A stretch of DNA of 32,042 nucleotides from Roseovarius sp. (GTDB taxonomy: Bacteria; Pseudomonadota; Alphaproteobacteria; Rhodobacterales; Rhodobacteraceae), in NCBI RefSeq assembly GCF_018066915.1, contig NZ_JAGPVV010000091.1:1-32042 (forward strand), read 5' to 3'. A program made the position numbers and the translations under genes. The notes under the pieces were generated by a model that searched no databases, was not told the DNA's origin, and saw nothing but the letters and a program-made list of their open reading frames with translations. Shown here piece after piece: positions 25,018 through 32,042 of the stretch (positions within the stretch are counted from its first letter, which is position 1; every line of letters starts with the position of its first letter).

Positions 25018-25856
25018 ACCTCTCCCGCGCCAAATCCTATCATGACCAATTTGCCGAGGTGATTTCCCGCGAGACCGGGATCAAACTGCCTTCAGGCAAG
25101 AAGGTGATGATCGAAAGCCGCCTGCGCCGCCGGGTGCAGACCCTGGGTTTTCCCTCGCTCGAGGATTATTTCCGTCATCTCTTTGAGGACGGCGGGTTTG
25201 GCGCGGAACGCGATGAGGTGATTGACCTCATCACCACCAACAAGACCGATTTTTTCCGGGAACCCGCCCATTTCCAATGTCTCATGAGCGAGATGCTGCC
25301 CCAGATCATCCAGCGCAAACAGCGCCTCAACCGGCCTGTCGATATCAAGTTCTGGAGTGCGGCCTGTTCGGACGGGTCCGAGGCCTATACGGCGGCGATG
25401 CTGCTGGAAGAGGCGGTGCGCAACGGGGCGGGGTTTCAATACGCCATCCTCGGCACCGATATTTCCACCCGCATGGTCGAGGCCGCCAAACGCGCGATCT
25501 ATACAACTGCGGCCCTCTCTCCGGTGCCCTCCGCCCTGCGCGCACGCTACACGATGCAAGGTCGCAGCGAGGACATGCGCGGGATGGCACGGATCGTGCC
25601 TGCTCTCCGGAGCAAGACAAACTTTTCCCACCTCAATCTGATGGACGACAGTTATCCGGTGGACGAGGACGTTGACATCATCTTCTTGCGCAACGTGCTC
25701 ATCTACTTTGAACCCGAAGATCAGGCGCGGGTCATTGCCCGCCTCGCGCGTCACCTCACCCCCCATGGCTATCTTGTGGTTGGACATTCGGAATCCATGA
25801 CCGTGAAACAGCCCAACCTCAGACAGCTTGCCACGGCTGTGTTTCAAAAAGAGTAG
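25014..25856 (+). CDS. cheR: Chemotaxis protein methyltransferase CheR
   Basis: SAM-dependent methyltransferase of 280 residues that methylates receptor glutamates for adaptation. The N-terminal helical domain contains KKVMIESRLRRRVQTLGF. The substrate-side motif is ITTNKTDFFREPAHF, the SAM domain has FWSAACSDGSEAYTAAMLL and ILGTDIS, and the catalytic-domain end is DIIFLRNVLIYFEPEDQ with YLVVGHSESM. The usual CheR SAM loop reads close to SxGEEPY; here it is SDGSEAY, a modest change at a normally strict site. It overlaps the second cheW by ATGA and is followed by cheB after 6 bp. Confidence 0.95.
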   Translation: MNLSRAKSYHDQFAEVISRETGIKLPSGKKVMIESRLRRRVQTLGFPSLEDYFRHLFEDGGFGAERDEVIDLITTNKTDFFREPAHFQCLMSEMLPQIIQRKQRLNRPVDIKFWSAACSDGSEAYTAAMLLEEAVRNGAGFQYAILGTDISTRMVEAAKRAIYTTAALSPVPSALRARYTMQGRSEDMRGMARIVPALRSKTNFSHLNLMDDSYPVDEDVDIIFLRNVLIYFEPEDQARVIARLARHLTPHGYLVVGHSESMTVKQPNLRQLATAVFQKE

Positions 25857-25862
25857 ACCGCG

Positions 25863-26969
25863 ATGCTGGACAGTGCCTGCAAACCTCAGATTTCCGTCTT
25901 GATCGTGGACGATTCCGCCTCGGCGCGCGCCATGCTGATGCGCATCGTGGAAACCGATCCGACGCTCAAACTGTTCGGCACGGCGGCGGATGCCTTTATC
26001 GCCGTGTCGAAAATGCAAGCGGGCCTGCCCGATGTCATGCTGCTCGACATGGAATTGCCGCGCATGTCCGGGCTCGATTTTCTGCGCAAGATCATGGCGC
26101 AACGGCCCATTCCGGTGGTGATCTGCTCCAGCCATGCCGAGGCGGGATCAGACCTTGCGCTGACCGCCCTTGCCAGTGGCGCGGTCGAGGTTGTCTCGAA
26201 ACCCGCGCCGAGGACCGATGCCGATTTTCAGGAGTCCGCCATCGCCATCTGTGACGCGATCCACGCCGCCGCCGAAACCGGCCACAAGGCGGCACGCAAG
26301 GTCACGCCCCCCCGCGAGACCGGCACCAAGCTCTTGGCGGATGCCCTCATTCCGCCCGCACGGCCCAAAGCCATCGCCCCGACAACGCCCATCGTCTGTA
26401 TCGGGGCGTCCACCGGCGGCACAGAGGCGATCCGCTCGATTCTGGTTGACCTGCCGGTGACATGCCCCCCGGTTGTCATCGTGCAGCACATGCCGGCCGG
26501 TTTTACCGCCGCCTTCGCGCGCCGCCTCAACGGCCTCTGCCGCGTCAGCGTGAAAGAGGCCGCTGATGGTGATATGTGCAACCCCGGCGAGGTGCTGATT
26601 GCGCCGGGCAATTTTCACATGATGCTGGCCCGCCATGGGCGCGGCTATAGCGTCAAGGTGGTGGATGGCCCCTATATCTGTCGGCATCGCCCTTCGGTCG
26701 ATATCCTCTTTCGCTCTGCCGCCCAGACCGCCGGCTCGAATGCGCTCGGGATCATCCTTACGGGTATGGGCGATGATGGGGCACGCTGCTTGCGCGAGAT
26801 GCGCGATGCCGGGGCCACGACCCTTGCCCAGAACGAGGAAACCTGCGTCGTCTTTGGCATGCCGCGTGAGGCGATCCGCATGGGGGCCGCGACGCGCGTT
26901 GTCGCGCTCTCCGAGGTTCCCGGCGCGATTGGCGCCTTTGCCAATACCCATCAACTCCGCGCGAGGTAG
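25863..26969 (+). CDS. cheB: Chemotaxis glutamate methylesterase CheB
   Basis: Response-regulator-controlled esterase of 368 residues that removes receptor methyl groups. The receiver domain has Asp16/Asp17 (IVDDSASARAM) and phosphoacceptor Asp62 (MLLDMELPRMSG). A linker (about 118-175) leads to the methylesterase domain with the catalytic triad: Ser183 (GASTGGTEAI), His209 (VIVQHMPAGFT) and Asp305 (LTGMGDDGA). Family segments RHRPSVDILFRSAA and VVFGMPREAI are intact. Together with CheR it gives a full adaptation pair; no cheD is present in the island. Confidence 0.97.
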   Translation: MLDSACKPQISVLIVDDSASARAMLMRIVETDPTLKLFGTAADAFIAVSKMQAGLPDVMLLDMELPRMSGLDFLRKIMAQRPIPVVICSSHAEAGSDLALTALASGAVEVVSKPAPRTDADFQESAIAICDAIHAAAETGHKAARKVTPPRETGTKLLADALIPPARPKAIAPTTPIVCIGASTGGTEAIRSILVDLPVTCPPVVIVQHMPAGFTAAFARRLNGLCRVSVKEAADGDMCNPGEVLIAPGNFHMMLARHGRGYSVKVVDGPYICRHRPSVDILFRSAAQTAGSNALGIILTGMGDDGARCLREMRDAGATTLAQNEETCVVFGMPREAIRMGAATRVVALSEVPGAIGAFANTHQLRAR

Positions 26970-26974
26970 ACCCG

Positions 26975-28687
26975 GTGCATCCTCACGTGCGAACCCTGTT
27001 GTGCAACGCCTATCTCGATTGTCTCGGCAAGGCGACCGGCACCATTGAAACGATCTTTCTCAAGGCCGGGCAGGGGCTTGGGATGAGCGTGGAAGACCTG
27101 ATGCAACTGCGCGCGGTCTTGGCCCGGCTCAGCGTGGTTCTTGGCCCGGAAGAAACCCAGACGCTGCGGGCGCTCTGCCTCAATTCGGTCGAGCACAGTG
27201 CAGAGATCAGCGTTGATGTGCAGGCCTTTGTTCAGATGGCCGAAACCCTGCGCGCGGGTATCCGCAAGATCCAGAGCAATGTCAGCCATCTGTCCGTGGT
27301 GATCCGCACCATGTCGGCCTCGGCCCCGATTTCGCGTATCTTGGGCAAATCCATGACGCGGCAGGAACCCAAGATCGACGAATTCTCGATCGAGCTGGCC
27401 CGTATCGCGGCCTCTGCCGACGCGCAGCTCAAATCGCTGCAAGCGCATATCGAGATCATCGAGGTCGAAATGGCCGATCTTGATCTCCTCTCTCTCAACC
27501 TCTCCCGCGACATGAAGGACAGGGCCGCCCCGGCCCTTGCCGGTCTCGAGGCGCTGATCCACGAAATTCAACGGGACCGGCACGAACTGGCCTCTGGCAA
27601 TGCCGTGATCGAAACCGGCATGCGGGATATCTTCGCCGAGGTGTCGGCCATCGTCGGGGAATTGCAGACAGGCGATTCCGTGCGGCAACGTCTGGAGCAT
27701 GTCGAGGTCATCACGCGCGCCTCTCTGGCCGCCGCCGTCGCCCAAGAGCGGCCAGAGGCAAGCGACGGGTTGTCCTATCTCGCGGTCTGTCAGGCCGACG
27801 CCAGCCGGGATGAGATTGCCCGCGATGTGGCCTCGGTGCTCCAGCGGCTTGCCGCCATCCGCGTCAAATCCGAGCAGGTTCTGGGCGCGGCGGATCAGGT
27901 CTATCTCGATCCGAACGACACCCAGAGAAAGCGGGTTGCGGCGATGATCGACTGTGCCAACCGCCTGTCGGCTGCGCTGCAGTCCAGCCAGACCAATCTG
28001 GATGTCCTGCACCGGATTGGGCACACCACACAGCACCATGTTGGCGCGATTCAGACCATCGCCGCCGAGATGGGGTTGCTGGATCATCATATCCGGATGC
28101 TGGGTCTGAATACCTTTATCGTCTGTTGCAACATGGGCTCCGAGGCGGGCGCGCTACAGGAGCTTTCGCGTCAGGTCTTGTCTCTGACCAAGATCTCCAA
28201 CGAAATCTTTGACCAGATCGCCACGACGACGGGCGCGCTGGCGACCACGACCATGCCCGATGTGTCGCGTGCGGCTGACAAGATGGCCCGCACGGTGGGG
28301 TTTGCGCAGGATATCTCTGACCGGCTCCGCGCCACCGATCAGGCGGTCATCGCCGCCAAAGAGGGCTGTGCCATCAAGGGCGACGCCCTCAAGATCGCGC
28401 TGCACGCAAGCCAGACATCGCTCGCCTCGCTTGACGCGGCCAAGGTTGATCTCGGCACCTTCATTTCGGGTCTCAGAGCGTTGATTTCAGGAGAAAATGC
28501 GGGGCGCTCGGTCTATGACAGCCTGCCGTCCGAGCAGGATCGCCTGAGCCAGCTTTACGCCATTTACACGATGGGCGCCGAGCGTCTGATCCATGACGGT
28601 ATTTTCGTAGGCACGCGCCAGATTACGCCGCCCCCCGACAGCGCGGCGCAGGCGAGCGGGGACGCGCTTGCCGATATCTTCTTTTGA
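26975..28687 (+). CDS. Unknown che-operon protein, candidate CheZ-like phosphatase
   Basis: A 570-residue protein, no membrane helix or signal peptide, mostly predicted helix; I do not recognise a named family. Visible elements: a helix with LQTGDSVRQRLEHVEVI (residues 230-246), in which Asp234 and Gln238 have the D-x-x-x-Q spacing of the CheZ active site (DLTGQ in E. coli CheZ). A segment at about 366-404 (MGLLDHHIRMLGLNTFIV, then GSEAGALQELSRQVLSLT) mimics the receptor hairpin pattern LLALNA...GxxGxxxxxxxxVxxL, but lacks the conserved Glu/Arg core. Near the C-terminus are YTMGAERLIHDG, a Pro/Ala linker and the end peptide DALADIFF, which resembles the CheY-binding tail of CheZ. GTG 26975 has GAGG upstream, and the gene is 5 bp after cheB. 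It may be a phosphatase, a soluble receptor-like protein, or both. Confidence 0.75.
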   Translation: MHPHVRTLLCNAYLDCLGKATGTIETIFLKAGQGLGMSVEDLMQLRAVLARLSVVLGPEETQTLRALCLNSVEHSAEISVDVQAFVQMAETLRAGIRKIQSNVSHLSVVIRTMSASAPISRILGKSMTRQEPKIDEFSIELARIAASADAQLKSLQAHIEIIEVEMADLDLLSLNLSRDMKDRAAPALAGLEALIHEIQRDRHELASGNAVIETGMRDIFAEVSAIVGELQTGDSVRQRLEHVEVITRASLAAAVAQERPEASDGLSYLAVCQADASRDEIARDVASVLQRLAAIRVKSEQVLGAADQVYLDPNDTQRKRVAAMIDCANRLSAALQSSQTNLDVLHRIGHTTQHHVGAIQTIAAEMGLLDHHIRMLGLNTFIVCCNMGSEAGALQELSRQVLSLTKISNEIFDQIATTTGALATTTMPDVSRAADKMARTVGFAQDISDRLRATDQAVIAAKEGCAIKGDALKIALHASQTSLASLDAAKVDLGTFISGLRALISGENAGRSVYDSLPSEQDRLSQLYAIYTMGAERLIHDGIFVGTRQITPPPDSAAQASGDALADIFF

Positions 28688-28723
28688 GCGGCCTCAGCCT
28701 CGCGCGCCCCGTCTGACCCAAAG

Positions 28724-28760
28724 AAAACCCGCTCTCGTTCTACATGCGAGAGCGGGTTTT
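28724..28760. terminator. Strong terminator ending the che operon
   Basis: A perfect 14-bp stem, AAAACCCGCTCTCG (28724-28737) with CGAGAGCGGGTTTT (28747-28760), and a 9-nt loop, then CATTTTTTAT. It lies 37 bp after the last che gene and 33 bp from the end of the convergent mttB-type gene. The A/T-rich outer stem makes it usable in both directions. Confidence 0.93.
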
Positions 28761-28792
28761 CATTTTTTATTCAATCTCTTGCCGCGCAAACT

Positions 28793-30331
28793 TCACGCGG
28801 GCAGGTGGATCTTGAACCGCTCGCGAATGGCCGCATCTGTTACCGGGTCAAACCGCGCCGCCGCCCGTTCCGACAAGATCTTCAACTTCTTTTCCGTGGC
28901 CTTGGCGATCAGGTCCGGCTTGCCCAACTCGTCCCACTCCTTGGGCGACGAGCGGTTGGCGATGCAGGGATAGAGGTAATCCGTCTGCATCCGCCCCAGC
29001 GTCTGTTCCGCCCCGAGGTAGTGGCCCGGCCCGCCGATGCAGGTGGCGCGGATCACCTCAAGGCTGAGCGTATCCTCATCCACCTCGATCCCGCGCGTGC
29101 AGCGCAGCGCCTGACCGATCAGGTCATCACCAAGGATGAGCGATTCAAGGCAAAACCCCAGCAAGGAGGCATGCATGCCCGCCGCCTCATAGACCATGTT
29201 GAGGCCCGAGAGCCCCGCCATGACATTCGAGGTCGCCTGTTCCCAGCCCGCCTGCATGTCGGGCAGCTTCGCATCGGCGATGCCCGCCGCAGCCCCGCCC
29301 GGCAGGCCGTAGTATTTGTGCATCTGCGCGCAGCCCGCAGTCAGCAGCGCCTGTTCGCCCGAACCGCCCGACATCGCCCCCGTGCGCAGGTCGCTCACAA
29401 ACGGCCAGGTGCCGAAAATGGCCGGGAACCCCGGTTTGATCGCGTTGACATAGACGAGGCCCGCCAGACATTCCGCCGTTGCCTGCACGATGGCCCCGGC
29501 GATTGGGGCAGGGGCGGTGGCCCCGGCCTGACCGGCCGAGAGCAGCAGCACCGGCATGCCCAAGCGGATACATTCCTCCATGACCAGACAGGATTCGGTG
29601 GCGAATTTCATCGGCGGCACGACAAAGCAGTTGGAATTGCTGACGAACGGCCGCTCGCGCCATTTATCCTCGCCGCCCGCGATCAGGTGCAGCATCTCGA
29701 TCGCATCGGCGACGAACCCCGGCTCGGTAAAGGAGGTGCCCACATGTTTCGTGGTCCCCGCGCAACAGGCATAGAGCGTGTTGAGGTCCATCTCGCGGTT
29801 GTCGACGATATCGCGGCAGACCATGGGGCGCTGCACGAAATGGATATTGTCGAGCTGATCCGCAATGCGCGCCGCGTCATGCAGATCCTGCACGGTGCTC
29901 TCGCGGTAGGTGCGGGTGTGGACATCGACCAGATGCACCGCTGCCCCGGCGGTGCCGTAATGCACCCGGCTGCCTTGGAGAAGCATGTCGTGGCGGGGAT
30001 CACGGCCAAAGAGCGTGATCTCGCGGTTGGCCTTGGCGATGGTGTCCTCGATCAGCGCGCGGGGAAAGCGGATACGCCCGTCAGAGCCGAGGATCGCACC
30101 CGCCCCCGTCAGATAGGCCACACCAGAGGGGGGCGCATCGGCCAGCCCGATCTGTTCGAGCGCGTCGAGAACGGCCTGATGAATGCGGTCCATCTGCGCT
30201 TGGCTCAGCGGGCGATAGGTGCCGCCCTCTTGGCCCGGATGCACAGGGCGCAGATTGGCGGCGAGCGGGTTGGAGCGGGCCTCACGGCGGGCAGCGCGGC
30301 CACCGGCGCGGCGCGTGATTGTCTCGGTCAT
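28793..30331 (-). CDS. Trimethylamine methyltransferase (MttB) superfamily, non-pyrrolysine
   Basis: A 512-residue member of the corrinoid-dependent MttB superfamily. Such enzymes take a methyl group from a quaternary or tertiary amine and load it on a corrinoid protein; the characterised non-pyrrolysine member MtgB uses glycine betaine. Visible segments: GTAGAAVHLVDVHTRTYREST, the Cys/Gly-rich AGTTKHVGTSF, SAGQAGATAPAPIAGAI, GTWPFVSDLRTGAMSGGSGEQALL and GGPGHYLGAEQTL. The frame is uninterrupted, with no amber codon, so no pyrrolysine is used. The N-terminus is unusually Arg/Ala-rich (RRAGGRAARREARS). No corrinoid-protein or reactivase gene is adjacent in the window, so the substrate is open. 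A 29-codon ORF lies 45 bp upstream on the same strand. Confidence 0.88.
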   Translation of the reverse strand: MTETITRRAGGRAARREARSNPLAANLRPVHPGQEGGTYRPLSQAQMDRIHQAVLDALEQIGLADAPPSGVAYLTGAGAILGSDGRIRFPRALIEDTIAKANREITLFGRDPRHDMLLQGSRVHYGTAGAAVHLVDVHTRTYRESTVQDLHDAARIADQLDNIHFVQRPMVCRDIVDNREMDLNTLYACCAGTTKHVGTSFTEPGFVADAIEMLHLIAGGEDKWRERPFVSNSNCFVVPPMKFATESCLVMEECIRLGMPVLLLSAGQAGATAPAPIAGAIVQATAECLAGLVYVNAIKPGFPAIFGTWPFVSDLRTGAMSGGSGEQALLTAGCAQMHKYYGLPGGAAAGIADAKLPDMQAGWEQATSNVMAGLSGLNMVYEAAGMHASLLGFCLESLILGDDLIGQALRCTRGIEVDEDTLSLEVIRATCIGGPGHYLGAEQTLGRMQTDYLYPCIANRSSPKEWDELGKPDLIAKATEKKLKILSERAAARFDPVTDAAIRERFKIHLPA

Positions 30332-30376
30332 GTCTTGGGTATCCTGAAGGAAAAGAACGGGTTGGTTTGGCTGGGC

Positions 30377-30466
30377 TCAGGCCGCCAAGGGGCGCCCGCG
30401 CGCGGCACGGCCCCGCTCCGCACCGATGGTGCGGACAACGAGCGCGATCTTGCTGCGTGGGTGCAT
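30377..30466 (-). CDS. Small ORF of 29 codons upstream of the MttB-type gene
   Basis: On the - strand, ATG at 30466 is preceded by ACGGAGAACACC, a strong ribosome site at good spacing (GGAGA seven to eight bases away). The peptide begins MHPRSKIALVVRTIGAERG and ends with a short Arg/Ala/Gly-rich stretch finishing in PLAA, then TGA. It is highly basic and has no signal or membrane segment. The stop is 45 bp before the MttB-type start. It could be a small protein cotranscribed with that gene or a regulatory leader peptide. I cannot name a homologue. Confidence 0.55.
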   Translation of the reverse strand: MHPRSKIALVVRTIGAERGRAARGRPLAA

Positions 30467-30722
30467 GGTGTTCTCCGTCAGATGCGCTGAGAGCATATGA
30501 TTCTGGGCCGTCTGTCTGTTCCAAATCCGACGCGTGTCGCAAATGCGACCTCGATCGTCGTGCTTGACGGGTGCGGCTCTGGGGTCTAGGACAGCGGCAT
30601 GAGCACCGCACCCTGCATTATCCGCTGCATTATCACCTGAGTTTTCTCAGGCGGGCCGGTCTTGTGTTTCCAAGTGATCACGAAGTTGCTAAGCCCGCCG
30701 CGGGACCGCGCGCGAGGACAAG
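30467..30722. promoter_or_regulatory. Divergent control region, small ORF/mttB versus cysS
   Basis: A 256-bp gap without a visible gene. It contains the perfect dyad GTCGCA-AA-TGCGAC (30536-30549), with CGAC-GCGT-GTCG overlapping it on the left (about 30529-30540). A direct repeat CTGCATTATC lies at 30613-30622 and 30625-30634 (12-bp period), and a small hairpin CCTGAG-TTTT-CTCAGG at 30636-30651. The dyad lies about 70-85 bp upstream of the small ORF and is the best operator candidate. Promoter elements for both directions should be here but I cannot pick them reliably. Confidence 0.4.
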
Positions 30723-32042
30723 ATGACGACGATCAAGCTGCACAACACCCGAACCCGGCGGAAAGAGGATTTCGCGCCTCTCGATCCAGATAACGTGCGC
30801 ATGTATGTCTGTGGGCCGACGGTCTATGACCGGGCGCATCTGGGCAATGCGCGCCCCGTGGTGGTGTTCGACGTGCTCTACCGCTTGCTGCGCCATGTCT
30901 ACGGGCCAGATCACGTGACCTATGTGCGCAACTTCACCGATGTGGATGACAAGATCAACGCCCGCGCGGCTGAGTCTGGGCGCTCGATTGGCGAGATCAC
31001 GGCGGAAACGACACAATGGTTTCTCGACGATATGGCGGCCTTGGGCGCGCTCAAGCCCGACCACATGCCGCGCGCCACGCAGTATATCCCGCAGATGGTG
31101 GCGATGATCGAGGGGTTGATCGCCAAGGGCCACGCCTATGAGGCCGAAGGCCATGTGCTCTTTGCCGTCGATAGCTGGCGCGAGGGGTATGGCAAGCTGT
31201 CGGGCCGCTCGGTCGATGACATGATCGCGGGCGCACGGGTCGAGGTGGCACCGTATAAACGCAACCCGATGGATTTCGTGCTGTGGAAACCGTCGAGCGA
31301 TGACCTGCCGGGATGGGCTTCACCTTGGGGCAGGGGGCGGCCCGGCTGGCACATCGAATGTTCGGCCATGGCGCATGAGCTCTTGGGCGAGAGTTTCGAC
31401 ATTCACGGCGGCGGCAATGATCTGATGTTCCCGCACCACGAGAACGAGATCGCGCAAAGCTGCTGCGCCCATCCCGAAGGTCAGTTCGCGCGCTATTGGC
31501 TGCATAACGAGATGCTGCAGGTCGAGGGCAAGAAGATGTCCAAGAGCTTGGGCAATTTCTTTACCGTGCGGGATTTGCTGGATCAGGGTGTGCCGGGAGA
31601 GGTGATCCGGTTCGTGTTCCTGAGCACGCATTACCGCAAGCCGATGGACTGGACGGCTGAAAAGGCGCGGGAGGCGGAGAAGACGCTAGGGAAGTGGCGT
31701 AATCTCACAAATTCGGCGCGAAGCGGTGGCAGGGCAGACCCTCGGGTTCTCGCAATGCTCTACGATGACCTCAATACTTGGGGGGCGATTTCGCTCCTCC
31801 ATGAAATGGCAAAATCCATCCAAGACTGTCAACGGGTGCAGGTTCATCAACAAGAAGTCGACGATTTTGCAGCATCTGCACGCCTTATGGGGCTTTTGGA
31901 GGACAATGCTGTGATGGGGTCTTGGATCTTTGATGGGGCAGTTGAGATTCTCGCCTCCAAAGCGACCATCGAAAACCTAGTTGCTCATTTCTCAGATGCG
32001 CGACTGAAAGCCATGGAAACAAAGGACTTTTCAGAAGTTGAT
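30723..32042 (+). CDS. cysS: Cysteinyl-tRNA synthetase (3' end outside window)
   Basis: Class I synthetase that charges tRNA-Cys; 440 codons are visible and the frame is open at the right edge. The start ATG follows GCGAGGACAAG. It opens with the zinc ligand Cys30 in [10 protein letters not shown] and the HIGH-type motif HLGN (39-42). Further landmarks are [21 protein letters not shown], the zinc-site [18 protein letters not shown] and KMSKS (271-275) in [13 protein letters not shown]. From about codon 322 (base 31690) the G+C content falls to roughly half and codon choice changes (CTA, CGA, GCA, TCA, AAA, GAA appear), while the frame and the DDLNT motif stay intact. This suggests that the C-terminal part has a different history. 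Confidence 0.95.
   Translation, partial: MTTIKLHNTRTRRKEDFAPLDPDNVRMYVCGPTVYDRAHLGNARPVVVFDVLYRLLRHVYGPDHVTYVRNFTDVDDKINARAAESGRSIGEITAETTQWFLDDMAALGALKPDHMPRATQYIPQMVAMIEGLIAKGHAYEAEGHVLFAVDSWREGYGKLSGRSVDDMIAGARVEVAPYKRNPMDFVLWKPSSDDLPGWASPWGRGRPGWHIECSAMAHELLGESFDIHGGGNDLMFPHHENEIAQSCCAHPEGQFARYWLHNEMLQVEGKKMSKSLGNFFTVRDLLDQGVPGEVIRFVFLSTHYRKPMDWTAEKAREAEKTLGKWRNLTNSARSGGRADPRVLAMLYDDLNTWGAISLLHEMAKSIQDCQRVQVHQQEVDDFAASARLMGLLEDNAVMGSWIFDGAVEILASKATIENLVAHFSDARLKAMETKDFSEVD

Noticed and set aside
28793-30331. Possible pyrrolysine-containing MttB
   Set aside because: The frame has no internal TAG; the protein is continuous to its TGA/TAA-type end, so it belongs to the non-pyrrolysine branch.
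1-32042. CRISPR arrays, tRNA/rRNA genes, insertion sequences
   Set aside because: I looked for short regularly spaced repeats, tRNA-like CCA/TTCGA patterns in the gaps, and transposase motifs (DDE, integrase). None was seen.

Overview
The window looks like chromosomal DNA of a marine alphaproteobacterium of the order Rhodobacterales (Roseobacter group). This rests on protein-level resemblance and gene order: argC-ccmE next to ccmF-ccmH, gltX-gltA beside comEC-lexA, an alphaproteobacterial SOS box (GTTC-N7-GTTC), the carboxyspermidine polyamine route, and high G+C with strong GC3 bias. Almost the whole window is coding. I found no tRNA, rRNA, CRISPR array, insertion sequence or integrase.

Layout, left to right. 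(1) 1-6790, + strand: the 3' part of murI, then argC, then a cytochrome c maturation block (ccmE, ccmF, ccmH). A two-gene lysis cassette, a GH108 endolysin and a holin of the gene-transfer-agent (GTA) type, sits between ccmE and ccmF. A PaaG-like enoyl-CoA hydratase/isomerase closes the block. (2) 6802-12077, - strand: a three-module RTX/calcium-binding repeat protein, then gltA (own terminator) and gltX. (3) 12158-17443: comEC (+) converges on lexA (-), which has an SOS box at its promoter. Next come nspC and a carboxyspermidine dehydrogenase (+), joined by a 26-codon micro-ORF that overlaps both genes. (4) 17493-28687: a chemotaxis island. One receptor gene is on the - strand. The + strand operon is STAS-cheY-cheA-cheW-mcp-cheW-cheR-cheB, plus a large terminal gene of unknown function, mostly with ATGA start/stop overlaps, ending at a strong terminator. 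(5) 28793-32042: a non-pyrrolysine MttB-family methyltransferase (-) with a 29-codon ORF upstream of it, and cysS (+), which runs off the right edge.

The most interesting item is the last che gene (26975-28687). It is a soluble, mostly helical protein. It has an internal D-x-x-x-Q helix motif in a context resembling the CheZ active site, a degenerate receptor-hairpin-like segment, and a Pro/Ala linker ending in an acidic-hydrophobic peptide that resembles the CheY-binding tail of CheZ. No other CheY phosphatase is recognisable in the cluster, so I propose a cryptic CheZ-like phosphatase built on an MCP-like coiled coil. Both receptors also share a conserved C-terminal tail behind unrelated linkers.

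Other points: a G10 tract in comEC, a sharp base-composition change inside cysS near the right edge, and the co-occurrence of GTA lysis genes, lexA and comEC. These three take part in GTA release, regulation and DNA uptake in Rhodobacter capsulatus. All functional assignments are by reading motifs; no search was run.
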